The position numbers and the translations under genes were made by a program. Shown here piece after piece: positions 1-8,354 of a stretch of DNA of 64,000 nucleotides. The stretch lies in contig CAJTLW010000004.1 in assembly GCA_910577515.1 (NCBI GenBank), positions 124,001 to 188,000 on the forward strand, given 5' to 3'. Source of the DNA: an uncultured Vampirovibrio sp. (GTDB lineage: Bacteria > Cyanobacteriota > Vampirovibrionia > Gastranaerophilales > Gastranaerophilaceae). The notes beneath the pieces are model-generated. The model worked only from the letters and a program-made list of their open reading frames with translations, ran no database searches and was not told the origin of the DNA. Every line of letters begins with the position of its first letter. The stretch's first letter is position 1.

Positions 1-1012
1 TTTGAAGTATCCAGAGTTTACCTTTTTCAATAGTAAATTCCATATCTTGAACATCTTTGTATCTTAGTTCAAGTTTTTTTGCGATATCAACATATTGGCG
101 ATATAAATCAGGCATTTCCGTTTCAAGTTCTGAAATTGGCTTTGGAGTTCTTATACCTGCAACAACATCTTCTCCTTGAGCGTTTGTTAAATATTCACCA
201 TAGAATGTATTTTCGCCGGTTGCAGGGTTTCTTGTAAATGAAACGCCTGTAGCGCAATCATCACCCATATTACCAAATACCATTGTTTGAACGTTTACTG
301 CAGTTCCAAAGTTATGGTCAATTTTGTTCATATTTCTATATGCAACGGCTCTTGGAATATTCCAGCTTCTAAATACGGCTTCAATTGCTTCCTGAAGCTG
401 AATGTAAGGGTCTTGGGGGAATTCTTTTCCTGTTACTTCTTTGATAACATTTTTATACACAGGGATTAAAGATTTCCAGCCTTCTGCTGAAATTTGGGTA
501 TCTTCCTTAACGCCTTCTTTTTCTTTTACTTTTTCAACTTCAGATTCAAAATATTTTTGTCTATCCATATCCCAAGCAACTGAGCCGAACATTGTTAAAA
601 ATCTTCTGTAGCTGTCATAGCAAAAACGCGGGTTGTTTGTTAATTTAACCATAGCTTCAACGGTTTCGTCATTTAAGCCGAGGTTTAAAATAGTTTCCAT
701 CATACCTGGCATAGAAAGCCTTGCGCCTGAACGTACGGAAACCAAAAGCGGGTTTTGGCTGTCGCCGAATTTTTTACCTGTTTGGCTTTCAACATCGGCT
801 AAAGCTTTTCTTACTTCATCCATAAGTCCTGATGGTATTTTGTTTCCGTTATTAATATAGTCCATGCAGGTTTCTGTTGTTATAGTTAATCCCGGGGGAA
901 CGGGAAGCCCTGCATTTGTCATTTCTGCAAGGTTTGCACCTTTTCCGCCAAGAAGATTTCTCATTTGAGCATTTCCTTTACGAAAAAGCCATACACGCTT
1001 TTCATTCGTCAT
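1..1012 (-). CDS. ppdK: Pyruvate, phosphate dikinase (N-terminal part, cut by window edge)
   Basis: PPDK interconverts pyruvate + ATP + Pi and PEP + AMP + PPi; in anaerobes it often works with PEPCK and serves glycolysis or gluconeogenesis. The first 337 codons are present and read as the nucleotide-binding domain. They begin MTNEKRVWLF and contain GGKGANLAEM, a SVRSGARLSMPGMM segment and ARNP-like VSFTRNPATGENTFYGEYL; these are PPDK hallmarks. The ATG at 1012 follows AAAAAGGAGAAA, a strong ribosome binding site, and an ATG just upstream is closed by a stop at once. The catalytic-His and PEP domains lie outside the window. Identification is secure; only completeness is unknown. Confidence 0.96.
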   Translation of the reverse strand, partial: MTNEKRVWLFRKGNAQMRNLLGGKGANLAEMTNAGLPVPPGLTITTETCMDYINNGNKIPSGLMDEVRKALADVESQTGKKFGDSQNPLLVSVRSGARLSMPGMMETILNLGLNDETVEAMVKLTNNPRFCYDSYRRFLTMFGSVAWDMDRQKYFESEVEKVKEKEGVKEDTQISAEGWKSLIPVYKNVIKEVTGKEFPQDPYIQLQEAIEAVFRSWNIPRAVAYRNMNKIDHNFGTAVNVQTMVFGNMGDDCATGVSFTRNPATGENTFYGEYLTNAQGEDVVAGIRTPKPISELETEMPDLYRQYVDIAKKLELRYKDVQDMEFTIEKGKLWILQ

Positions 1013-1104
1013 AGCAGCATTTTCTCCTTTTTCATACTTTGTTATAAAATAAATAAATTTAACAAAATTTTATCATAAAAACAGAGTTTAAAAAACCAAA
1101 ATCT

Positions 1105-1860
1105 CTATACGAAAATTTCTTTTTTTAAAATTTTAACCCAACCGTATCTGTCGCCTTTTTTCATGCCCAGATTTGCAAATTTTTTAACTCTCTTAATTTC
1201 CAGTCTGTTTTTTTGAAAGTTTTTAAACTTTAGACAAAGTTTTTTAAATTTTTTATCGTCATAATCGTATTTTTGAACTATGCAAAGTAATTTAAAATTT
1301 CTTTTATCGGAATATGTAATGTTTTTTAGAATAATGTTGTATAGATTTTTTATATAATTACAATCATCCTCAAAGTCCTTATGCAAAACTTTTGCAACAA
1401 ACAATATACTTTTATTTGAATTGAACAAAATCTCAGTTTTTTCTGCCAAATGATTTAATCTGCTTTTGATTTCATCGACAGCTTCTTTTTGAAGTTTTAA
1501 ATTATCAGCTAATTCCTCTTTTTTATATCTTGAATGTATGCCTATTTTAAAATATTTTGCATAGAGCATATCGTTTGAATTTGTATATTCAAAATTATCA
1601 CAAAGAAGTTTTTTGCCCCCTGTTCCGAGAAGCTCAATAAATTTATCCCTGTCAAGAATTGCAGTCCAATTAAATAAGAATGATTCAAAATCTGCTCCAA
1701 GAAAATCGTCCCGGAGCCTTATACAAGTTTCGCAATTATTTCCTAAAGAAAAAACTGCATCATATTTTTTCTTTAAAAATTTTGCATATACTTTTTTGCC
1801 TCGAAGAACATCTATAAAATTTTGTAAAAAAATTAATCTCATTAGCAAATATTTTAACAT
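1105..1860 (-). CDS. DUF1796-like putative cysteine peptidase family protein
   Basis: The 251-residue protein carries YDAVFSLGNNCETCIRLRDD at about residues 33-52 and then a FLFNW segment. This matches the pattern of DUF1796, a family annotated as putative papain-like cysteine peptidases (SLGxNC followed by PFDW). The family's role is not established, although members often sit near surface-polysaccharide genes. The remainder is Lys/Asn-rich with no membrane segment or signal peptide. No clear Shine-Dalgarno precedes the first ATG, and M7 is an alternative start. The gene faces away from the response regulator at 2014. The family assignment is moderate; no reaction is claimed. Confidence 0.6.
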   Translation of the reverse strand: MLKYLLMRLIFLQNFIDVLRGKKVYAKFLKKKYDAVFSLGNNCETCIRLRDDFLGADFESFLFNWTAILDRDKFIELLGTGGKKLLCDNFEYTNSNDMLYAKYFKIGIHSRYKKEELADNLKLQKEAVDEIKSRLNHLAEKTEILFNSNKSILFVAKVLHKDFEDDCNYIKNLYNIILKNITYSDKRNFKLLCIVQKYDYDDKKFKKLCLKFKNFQKNRLEIKRVKKFANLGMKKGDRYGWVKILKKEIFV

Positions 1861-1888
1861 ACCGTTTTTTTATGTAAAGAAAATAAAT

Positions 1889-1902
1889 TACCCGTTCGGG
1901 TA
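1889..1902. promoter_or_regulatory. Perfect 6-bp inverted repeat (operator-like)
   Basis: TACCCG-TT-CGGGTA is a perfect palindrome in an otherwise very AT-rich divergent intergenic region. It lies 20 bp upstream of the -35 box of the response-regulator promoter at 1922-1950. Position and symmetry fit a transcription-factor site. A small hairpin is also possible, but there is no T-tract, so I do not call it a terminator. Confidence 0.35.
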
Positions 1903-1921
1903 GTATTAAGATTATTCTTTC

Positions 1922-1950
1922 TTGATATATTTTCTTATGTAGATTAAAAT
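1922..1950 (+). promoter_or_regulatory. Sigma-70-type promoter for the response regulator/kinase operon
   Basis: TTGATA at 1922-1927 and TAAAAT at 1945-1950 are separated by exactly 17 bp. Transcription would start near 1957, giving a leader of about 57 nt before the ATG at 2014. That start point also argues against using the in-frame ATG at 1963. Confidence 0.6.
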
Positions 1951-2013
1951 TTACATTCGAATATGAAAATCAATTGTAAGATACTTAAGGAAAAGAAGGT
2001 TGGAAAATTAACT

Positions 2014-2679
2014 ATGGACAAAATTACAATTTATGTTGTAGAAGACTACTTTTTAACAAGAGCGTCGTACAGGCATATCTTGGGAAGTACTGAGGACTTT
2101 GAACTATTGGGGGATTTTGAAACAGCGGAAGAATGTTTGGAAGCTATGGCCAAAAAGCAAGCCGATATTGTTCTTATGGATTTAGGTCTGCCTTTTATGA
2201 ACGGAATCGAGGCAACGAGAATTATCAATGAAAAATACCCGGAAACAAAAGTGGTAGTTTTAACTTCACATGAAAACGAAGATGAAGTTTTAGCTTGTGT
2301 GGCATCGGGTGCATCCGGTTATGTACTTAAAGATTTAGAACTCGATACTTTAAAGAAAATTATAAGAGCCGTAAATTTCGGGGCATTATGGTTTGACCCT
2401 CAAATAGCGGATGTTACAAAATCAGTTATTCCAAAGCCAAAATCAACTGATTTCGATAATTTATATGATAAGAAGGATATTAAATCTTTACTCACCGAAA
2501 GAGAATATGAAGTTTTGAAATTAATTTCAGAAGGTAAATCTAATGTTGAAATAGGTGAAATAATGATGGTGAGTACCAATACAGCAAAAGCTCATGTTGG
2601 AAATATTTTGAGCAAGCTATCTGTTAAAGATAGAGTACAAGCTGCAGTTTTGGCAGTAAAATCCGAGATGTTTAAGTAA
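2014..2679 (+). CDS. NarL/LuxR-type two-component response regulator
   Basis: A receiver domain and a LuxR-type helix-turn-helix make a 221-residue DNA-binding regulator. The receiver shows the acidic pair ED (VVEDYF), the phospho-acceptor Asp in VLMDLGLPFMNG, the Thr in VLTSHEN and the Lys in YVLKDL. The HTH begins LTEREYEVLKLISEGKSN and continues through TAKAHVGNILSKL. An in-frame ATG lies 17 codons upstream at 1963, but the MDKITIYVVED start aligns with the paralogue at 10957 (MDKRISIYIIES) and suits the predicted transcription start. The histidine kinase follows after 23 nt, so the two probably form a cognate pair. Target genes are unknown. Confidence 0.88.
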   Translation: MDKITIYVVEDYFLTRASYRHILGSTEDFELLGDFETAEECLEAMAKKQADIVLMDLGLPFMNGIEATRIINEKYPETKVVVLTSHENEDEVLACVASGASGYVLKDLELDTLKKIIRAVNFGALWFDPQIADVTKSVIPKPKSTDFDNLYDKKDIKSLLTEREYEVLKLISEGKSNVEIGEIMMVSTNTAKAHVGNILSKLSVKDRVQAAVLAVKSEMFK

Positions 2680-2702
2680 AATTAATTAAAGGGTGAAAAA
2701 TT

Positions 2703-3761
2703 ATGTCTGAAGAAATGCTTGATATGCTATTTAGGCAGTGTTGTGATGTTGTTGTATACAAAAACGCTGATTTGAAATACGTTTCATCAAATCTTGATAT
2801 GAAATTTCCAAATACTTTAAAGAACAGCGATATTTTGGGAAAAACAGTTTATGATATTTTGCCTTCAGATATTGCAAATATTGTACATACGAGTGATATG
2901 AAAGTTATAAAAACACTGCAGGCAGTAAAATACAGACTTGAAATTGATGAAAATTCAGTTTTTGAATTTGTTTCAAATCCTGTTATGACAGATGATTGTT
3001 TAACCGGAATAGTTTCGATTGGAAGAGATGTTACTTTTGAAACAAGAATTAAGGAGCAAAAAGAATCTTTTGTTGCAACATTAACTCATGACCTCAAAAC
3101 TCCTACTTTGGCGCAGATAAGAATGATAGAACTTTTGCTTGATGATGCTTTTGGTAAAACTTCTTTAATGCAAAAAGAGATGTTAAACCAGATATTAAAA
3201 TCGTGCAAATATATGCAGCAGATGATATCTTACGTTTTAAGCACTTATAAATTTGAAAATGGCAAGATGAATTTAACCAAAGAAGATTTTAATTTAGTTG
3301 AACTTGTTAAAGAGTGTTGTTTTGAGCTAAGTTCGTTAACTGTTGATAAAAATCTGAAATTTATAACACGTTTTAATTTCGAAAACCTTGAAGCACAAGG
3401 CGATAGAGCGCAATTAAAAAGAGTTATAATAAATATGATTTCAAATGCCGTTTCTTACGCTTTTAATGGCACCGAGATTGAGATTATTCTTGAAGATAAT
3501 GAAAACGAGCTTTTATTTTATACTTTAAATCAAAGCCCGTATATGTCAAAAGATGCAATAAACCGTATTTTTGATAAATATGTTTCAGGCAGCACCTGCA
3601 CAAAATTTAATAAAACAGGCACAGGGCTTGGGCTTTATTTGTCTGAAAGAATAATTTCTGCCCATAACGGTAAGATAATTGCACAAAGCTTTGTAGATAA
3701 TAGAAATAAAATCGGATTTTCTTTACCAAAAATACAAAAAGAAGCTGCGGTTGTACTTTAG
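2703..3761 (+). CDS. Soluble PAS-domain sensor histidine kinase with degenerate G1 box
   Basis: The 352-residue kinase has an N-terminal PAS-like domain (about residues 1-112), a HisKA helix with THDLKTPT (phospho-acceptor His129) and a HATPase_c domain. There is no transmembrane segment, so it senses a cytoplasmic signal. The N-box (NMISNAVSYA, 244-253), F-box (RIFDKY) and G2 box (GTGLGL, 306-311) are present. Where the ATP-binding D-x-G-x-G should stand, the sequence reads LNQSPYM (275-281). This may weaken ATP binding or alter kinase/phosphatase balance. The ATG at 2703 has an AAAGGGTGAAA ribosome binding site. It is co-transcribed with the regulator at 2014. Confidence 0.87.
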   Translation: MSEEMLDMLFRQCCDVVVYKNADLKYVSSNLDMKFPNTLKNSDILGKTVYDILPSDIANIVHTSDMKVIKTLQAVKYRLEIDENSVFEFVSNPVMTDDCLTGIVSIGRDVTFETRIKEQKESFVATLTHDLKTPTLAQIRMIELLLDDAFGKTSLMQKEMLNQILKSCKYMQQMISYVLSTYKFENGKMNLTKEDFNLVELVKECCFELSSLTVDKNLKFITRFNFENLEAQGDRAQLKRVIINMISNAVSYAFNGTEIEIILEDNENELLFYTLNQSPYMSKDAINRIFDKYVSGSTCTKFNKTGTGLGLYLSERIISAHNGKIIAQSFVDNRNKIGFSLPKIQKEAAVVL

Positions 3762-3773
3762 AAAATCCTATGT

Positions 3774-6509
3774 TTAGTCATCTTCAAAGTTTAAATGTCT
3801 AAAGTTTATTTCTTTTAGGTTTAATTCTTTTAAATAAACACTTTCAAGTTTGTTTTCCGTTAAAATAAAAGCTTTTTCTTTTGCGCGGGTGAGTGCTACA
3901 TAAAAAAGCCGCCGTTCTTCATCCAGAATTTCCCTAAAACTTTTATTTAATGCGCTCATAATCTCATAATCAGGATGAATAAAGGGGATAACACCGTTGA
4001 TTGTTCTTAGAATAATCACGATGTCGGCTTCTAAGCCTTTTGATTTATGTATAGTCATAATCCTTATTTTATTTTTATCAACAGTTCTCATCCTTAAGAG
4101 TTTGTATGAAAAAACATCCAGGTTGGAGCCTGAGATTTTGTTAAGTCTTGATAAAATTAAAAAACTTTTATCGGGATTAAGCCTTATTAGTCTGTGAATG
4201 GTTTTTAAGTGTTTTGCCTTTATTTTGCTTTTATCTTTTTTGAAAGAATAGACTAAATCAGAAGGATTATCTTTATTTATAAAGGTTTTATCCGTATTTA
4301 TTTTTAAAACCTCTCCTTCCCCTTTTTTAACAGGTTTTGAAGGGGCGCTGCAAAAGCCATTTTGGGACATAAACGTGTTTGATGTATCAATTATTTTTTT
4401 ATAAGAACGGTAATTGTTTGTAAGGGTATAGATTTCAGAATTATTGAAAAGTGTTTTAAAATTTGAAAAATAATATAAATTTGAACCTGCAAAGCCGTTT
4501 ATAGCTTGAAAATCATCTCCGGTTGCAAAGATTTTAACTTCATTATTAAAACATTTTATGGCTAAAATTAAATCAAAAAAGAGTTTTGAAAAATCCTGAT
4601 ATTCATCTATTAATATATATTTAAGGCTGCTTATTTTTATTTTTTCATTTTCATATTCAAATTCACATTCCCCTTTGGATTGAAAAATTTTTGCACAAGC
4701 ATTTTTTATTAAATCGTCAAAATCTATCCAGTTTTCCTTTTCCAAAAGTCTTTGATATTCAAGATAAATTTCATATCCTGTTTTCAAGAATATTTTTGTT
4801 CTTTTTGAAATATTTTTATCTTCAAGTTTTTTTTCTATAAAATTATTATCAAATTTTGATTTTTTAACAGTTGAAATAAAACTTTCAATTGTTTTATAAA
4901 AACTTTTAAAATTTAATTCTTTGATTTTATAAAAAAGTTCTTCTTCATTTTGTTTTTTGAATTTAATCCCGAATTTTTTTAAGGTTTTAGAAAGTGTAAT
5001 TTCAAAATTTTCTCTGATTTGAGAATCTTTTGCCCAGGTCTCAATTAAAGGAATACCCTTCTTTTTAAAATATCTTCTTTTTATGTGCATATTTTTAATA
5101 TATTTTGAAACATCGTTAATAACGCCTTTTCCCCCGAAATAATTAGGTGCAAGGGCATTTTCATCCACCCCCCAGTGTTCAAGATAAAATTCTTTTCCGC
5201 CTTGAGTGATATAAAAATCAGGCCTGTAAACATTCCAACCGTCATCTATATTCAGCGTCTCTTTTTCATTTTTGGAAAAAGTTATGCTTTTTTCATATTC
5301 ATAATCTATACCATGCTCAAATAAAAAATCTGCAATGTATTTTTCGCCAAATGATTTTACAATTTCACCTTTCAAGGTTATTTGGGATAAATCTTTTAAA
5401 AATGTAATTTTTGAACTGTCTTCAATGTTTATTTCCTTTTTTATCGGGATATTAAGGGCGGTTTTGTAAAATCTGTAAAAATCTTTTTTGTAATCCTCAT
5501 TTTCTAAAACATTCTCTATTGCATGTTTTATAAGCTCTTTCTTTTTGGTTTTTTCTATAATTTTTTTATCATTGTATATGCTTTTTGCAAAACTGTGGAA
5601 AGTTTTTGCGTTTTGAAAATTATCTTTTTGAAAACCGTATTTTTTATATAAATCTTCCCGAATTTTTGATTTAGCATCTTTGTTGAAGGCCAAAATAAGG
5701 ATTTCTTCAGGTTTAATATTATATTTTTCATTTAGCAAAAGGGTTTTGAGGCAGATAGTGCTTGTTTTTCCGCTTCCCGCTCTTGCTTTTAATAAAATAT
5801 TTTCTCTAACAGATGCAATAGCGAGAGCTTTTTGTGCATCTATATTTTTATCTTTAAAATATTCAAGCACATAATTTTTCTTTAAATCTTCATAGAATTC
5901 AAAATCCATAAGCTTTTTTTCAAGGAAAAATTCATCAGCATCTTTAAAATCATGTTTTTTCAGAATGTTTATTAAATTTTCAACTTCTTCAACAAAAAGC
6001 CCCAAAGCTACCCTCTTTCTTTCAGGCAGGTTTTTTATTTCTTTATAAAAATGAGAAACAGCGTTTTGAAAATTTTTGGTGCTTAATTTAGCAACATTAT
6101 TTTTTAAATTTTTAATATATTTTCTAAGATGCTCTTCATATAAACCTTCAAACCTTTTTAGGGCAGTTTGATTTTTTTTGAATAAAGCTTCATATTCTAT
6201 AAATTTATCATTTTTAATATAATTTTCGGCCTTTTTTAAGATTTCTTTGCTATTGGTTTCGCTTTCTAATATGCTGAATTCTTTTAATAGAAGATTTTCA
6301 AGGTTTTGCCACTCTTCTTTTTTAAGGTTTTTTTGGATTTCAGTGATTATTTTCTTTTCCTGTATTGTAATTTTTGAAAAATCTCCTAAAATTACCATTG
6401 GGATAAGTTTTTCTGTGTAAAATTCTTTATTTTTATTGAAATCATTCTGCCAGAGCATTGCAAGCTCTTTTAAAAGGCGAGGCCTTTCCAAGTTTAAAAT
6501 TTCTTCCAT
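3774..6509 (-). CDS. UvrD/Rep-family (helicase IV-like) DNA helicase with nuclease-like insert
   Basis: This is a 911-residue superfamily 1A helicase. Walker A is KARAGSGKTS (241-250) and motif II is IDEYQD (634-639). Motif III is GDDFQAINGF (664-673), motif IV NNYRS, motif V MTIHKSKGLEADIV and motif VI ERRLFYVALTRAKE. Between motifs Ia and II, at about 385-480, sits an insert with E389, YRPDFY (429-434) and YLEHWG. It resembles the PD-(D/E)XK-like insert seen in helicase-IV-type enzymes. The N-terminal 200 residues are helical with no recognised domain. A role in repair or recombination is inferred. It converges on the kinase gene with a 12-nt gap. Confidence 0.88.
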   Translation of the reverse strand: MEEILNLERPRLLKELAMLWQNDFNKNKEFYTEKLIPMVILGDFSKITIQEKKIITEIQKNLKKEEWQNLENLLLKEFSILESETNSKEILKKAENYIKNDKFIEYEALFKKNQTALKRFEGLYEEHLRKYIKNLKNNVAKLSTKNFQNAVSHFYKEIKNLPERKRVALGLFVEEVENLINILKKHDFKDADEFFLEKKLMDFEFYEDLKKNYVLEYFKDKNIDAQKALAIASVRENILLKARAGSGKTSTICLKTLLLNEKYNIKPEEILILAFNKDAKSKIREDLYKKYGFQKDNFQNAKTFHSFAKSIYNDKKIIEKTKKKELIKHAIENVLENEDYKKDFYRFYKTALNIPIKKEINIEDSSKITFLKDLSQITLKGEIVKSFGEKYIADFLFEHGIDYEYEKSITFSKNEKETLNIDDGWNVYRPDFYITQGGKEFYLEHWGVDENALAPNYFGGKGVINDVSKYIKNMHIKRRYFKKKGIPLIETWAKDSQIRENFEITLSKTLKKFGIKFKKQNEEELFYKIKELNFKSFYKTIESFISTVKKSKFDNNFIEKKLEDKNISKRTKIFLKTGYEIYLEYQRLLEKENWIDFDDLIKNACAKIFQSKGECEFEYENEKIKISSLKYILIDEYQDFSKLFFDLILAIKCFNNEVKIFATGDDFQAINGFAGSNLYYFSNFKTLFNNSEIYTLTNNYRSYKKIIDTSNTFMSQNGFCSAPSKPVKKGEGEVLKINTDKTFINKDNPSDLVYSFKKDKSKIKAKHLKTIHRLIRLNPDKSFLILSRLNKISGSNLDVFSYKLLRMRTVDKNKIRIMTIHKSKGLEADIVIILRTINGVIPFIHPDYEIMSALNKSFREILDEERRLFYVALTRAKEKAFILTENKLESVYLKELNLKEINFRHLNFEDD

Positions 6510-6619
6510 AGTTTAATCCAAAAAGTTTAATTAATTCAGCATTTACTAGAAATGAGCATAACATATTTTAGGGTATTTTGTAAAATTTTATTTTTTGTAG
6601 AAAAAATTTAAAAAAAGAC

Positions 6620-6648
6620 TTGATATTTTTTTATGTGTTTGGTAGTAT
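6620..6648 (+). promoter_or_regulatory. Promoter of tRNA-Ala
   Basis: TTGATA at 6620-6625 and TAGTAT at 6643-6648 are 17 bp apart. Transcription would begin near 6655, about 21 nt before the mature tRNA 5' end. Confidence 0.55.
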
Positions 6649-6675
6649 TAATTAGCGTAAACACCCAATCCTTAT

Positions 6676-6748
6676 GGGGGATTAGCTCAGTTGGTAGAGC
6701 ACCTGCTTTGCACGCAGGGGGTCAGGAGTTCGAGCCTCCTATCCTCCA
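6676..6748 (+). tRNA. tRNA-Ala (anticodon UGC)
   Basis: All four arms can be read. The acceptor stem GGGGGAT pairs with ATCCTCC, with one G-T wobble. The D arm is GCTC...GAGC. The anticodon arm CCTGC-TTTGCAC-GCAGG has anticodon TGC at 6709-6711, and the T arm is AGGAG-TTCGAGC-CTCCT. The discriminator base is A at 6748. CCA is not encoded, so it must be added after transcription. Confidence 0.97.
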
Positions 6749-6760
6749 AAATTTAATCAA

Positions 6761-6782
6761 AGAGCCTAAAAGGCTCTTTTTT
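6761..6782 (+). terminator. Rho-independent terminator of tRNA-Ala
   Basis: AGAGCCT-AAA-AGGCTCT forms a perfect 7-bp stem directly followed by a T-run, 12 nt after the tRNA 3' end. This makes the tRNA a single-gene transcript. Confidence 0.9.
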
Positions 6783-6939
6783 AATGCCTTTCAGCTATTC
6801 TATAATTTTAAAATCTTTTGATTTTTAAATTATTTTTTCACCAATTCCCCTCTCTTGTTGCAAATTTGTTGCAAGAATTTTAAGTTTCAATTTGTGATGT
6901 TTATCATTTAATGCTATTCTAAAGAAAAAGGAGTTAAGA

Positions 6940-7845
6940 ATGGCAATACCTGATTTTCAAGAGATGATGAATACCGTTTTAAATATCTATGCTTCAAGTG
7001 CAGATAAAATAAAACCTAGAGACATTGAAGAACGTGTTGCTGATGAATTTAATCTTTCAGAAGAAGATAGAAATAAAAAAATACCCAGCAATCTTGAAAC
7101 AATTTTAAGAAATCGCGTAAGTTGGGCCGTTTATTATTTATTTAGAGCCGGTTTGCTTGATAGACCTTGTAGAGGTTATTACAAAATTAGCGAAATTGGG
7201 CTAAAAGAAAATAGCACAAAAAATAAAATAAACGTTGCCTATCTTAAAAAATTTCCTCAGTTTGTTGATTTTTCAAATATAGACAATAAGAAGAATCAGC
7301 AAAACAACGAAGCAATTGTTGAAGAAAAAGAACAAACCCCAGATGAAATGCTTGCAAATGCACAAGAACAATATTTTAACAATTTGCAAATTGAGCTGTT
7401 AGATAAACTTAAACATGTTGACCCGGTTAGGTTTGAACAAATAGTTATAATTTTAATGGAAAAAATGAATTATGGTGTTGGTTCTATGACAAAATTAAGC
7501 CATGATGGCGGAATTGACGGTATCATTGATGAAGATGAACTTGGATTAGAAAAAATTTATCTTCAAGCGAAAAGGTATGCTGATAACAAAGTAAATGAAA
7601 AAGAAATGCAAAATTTTGCTGGCGCTCTTGGCTGCTCTACTGTTCGTAAAGGTGTTTTTATAACAACAAGTTTCTTTGATGAAAGAGCAAAGAAAAAAGC
7701 TAATTCTATTCAAGGGAAAGTTATAAGATTGATTGACGGACAAGAGTTGACCCGTCTTATGATTAAACATAATATTGGTGTGCAATTAAAAACTAAAATT
7801 GAAATAAAAAAACTTGATGAAGATTTCTTTAATGAGGAAGAATAA
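6940..7845 (+). CDS. mrr: Mrr-family type IV restriction endonuclease
   Basis: The protein (301 aa) has an Mrr_N-type winged-helix DNA-recognition domain (about 1-95), an acidic linker and a C-terminal Mrr_cat nuclease domain. Catalytic-type residues are E166 in FEQIV, D193 in GGIDGII and the Q-x-K element LQAKRY (Q209, K211), the usual D...QxK variant of the PD-(D/E)XK fold. Mrr enzymes cleave DNA carrying foreign methylation. No methyltransferase or specificity gene is nearby, which fits a stand-alone type IV enzyme. The start follows AAAAAGGAGTTAAG. The peroxiredoxin gene follows after 3 nt, implying co-transcription. It lies downstream of tRNA-Ala, but no integrase or direct repeat is seen. 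Confidence 0.9.
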   Translation: MAIPDFQEMMNTVLNIYASSADKIKPRDIEERVADEFNLSEEDRNKKIPSNLETILRNRVSWAVYYLFRAGLLDRPCRGYYKISEIGLKENSTKNKINVAYLKKFPQFVDFSNIDNKKNQQNNEAIVEEKEQTPDEMLANAQEQYFNNLQIELLDKLKHVDPVRFEQIVIILMEKMNYGVGSMTKLSHDGGIDGIIDEDELGLEKIYLQAKRYADNKVNEKEMQNFAGALGCSTVRKGVFITTSFFDERAKKKANSIQGKVIRLIDGQELTRLMIKHNIGVQLKTKIEIKKLDEDFFNEEE

Positions 7846-7848
7846 AAT

Positions 7849-8289
7849 ATGAAATTATTAGGACTTGATAAAGACGGAAATGAAAAAGAATTTGAACTTA
7901 ATGATTTTAATGGGCAAAGAGTAATTTTATATTTTTATCCGAAAGATAATACTGCAGGCTGTACACAGGAAGCCTGCGATTTTCGTGATAATATCAACCG
8001 TTTAACAAAATATGTAGAAGTTGTAGGTGTGAGTCCTGATAGCATAAAAAGTCATCAATCTTTTAAAGAAAAACAAAGTTTGAATTTCATTCTGCTTTCT
8101 GATACAGAACATCTTCTTTCTGAAAAGTATGGAGTTTGGAAAGAAAAATCAATGTATGGCAGAAAATATATGGGAATTGAACGTTCAACCTTTGTTCTTG
8201 ACAAAAACGGCAATATTGAAAAAGAGTGGAGAAAAGTTAAAGTAAAAGGCCATGTTGATGAGGTTTTAAATTATTTGCTTAGGCAATAA
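7849..8289 (+). CDS. bcp: Thioredoxin-dependent peroxiredoxin (BCP/PrxQ type)
   Basis: A 146-residue peroxiredoxin that reduces hydroperoxides. The active site reads DNTAGCTQEACDFRD, with peroxidatic C38 and resolving C43 five residues on, the intramolecular 2-Cys arrangement of BCP/PrxQ. The family-typical GVWKEKSMYGRKYMGIERST segment follows, and the length is normal. It starts 3 nt after mrr, so it is probably translated from the same message. Nothing suggests a functional link to restriction beyond this arrangement. An oxygen-defence role is expected in an anaerobe. Confidence 0.95.
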   Translation: MKLLGLDKDGNEKEFELNDFNGQRVILYFYPKDNTAGCTQEACDFRDNINRLTKYVEVVGVSPDSIKSHQSFKEKQSLNFILLSDTEHLLSEKYGVWKEKSMYGRKYMGIERSTFVLDKNGNIEKEWRKVKVKGHVDEVLNYLLRQ

Positions 8290-8354
8290 GATGGCAAATG
8301 TTATAATATTAAAGAGTTCTTGAATATTAATTTTTCTTGTTTTAGCATAATCCT

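Noticed and set aside
6676..8289. Integrated genomic island at tRNA-Ala
   Set aside because: No integrase, no duplicated tRNA 3' end and no shift in base composition were seen; kept only as a possibility in the findings.
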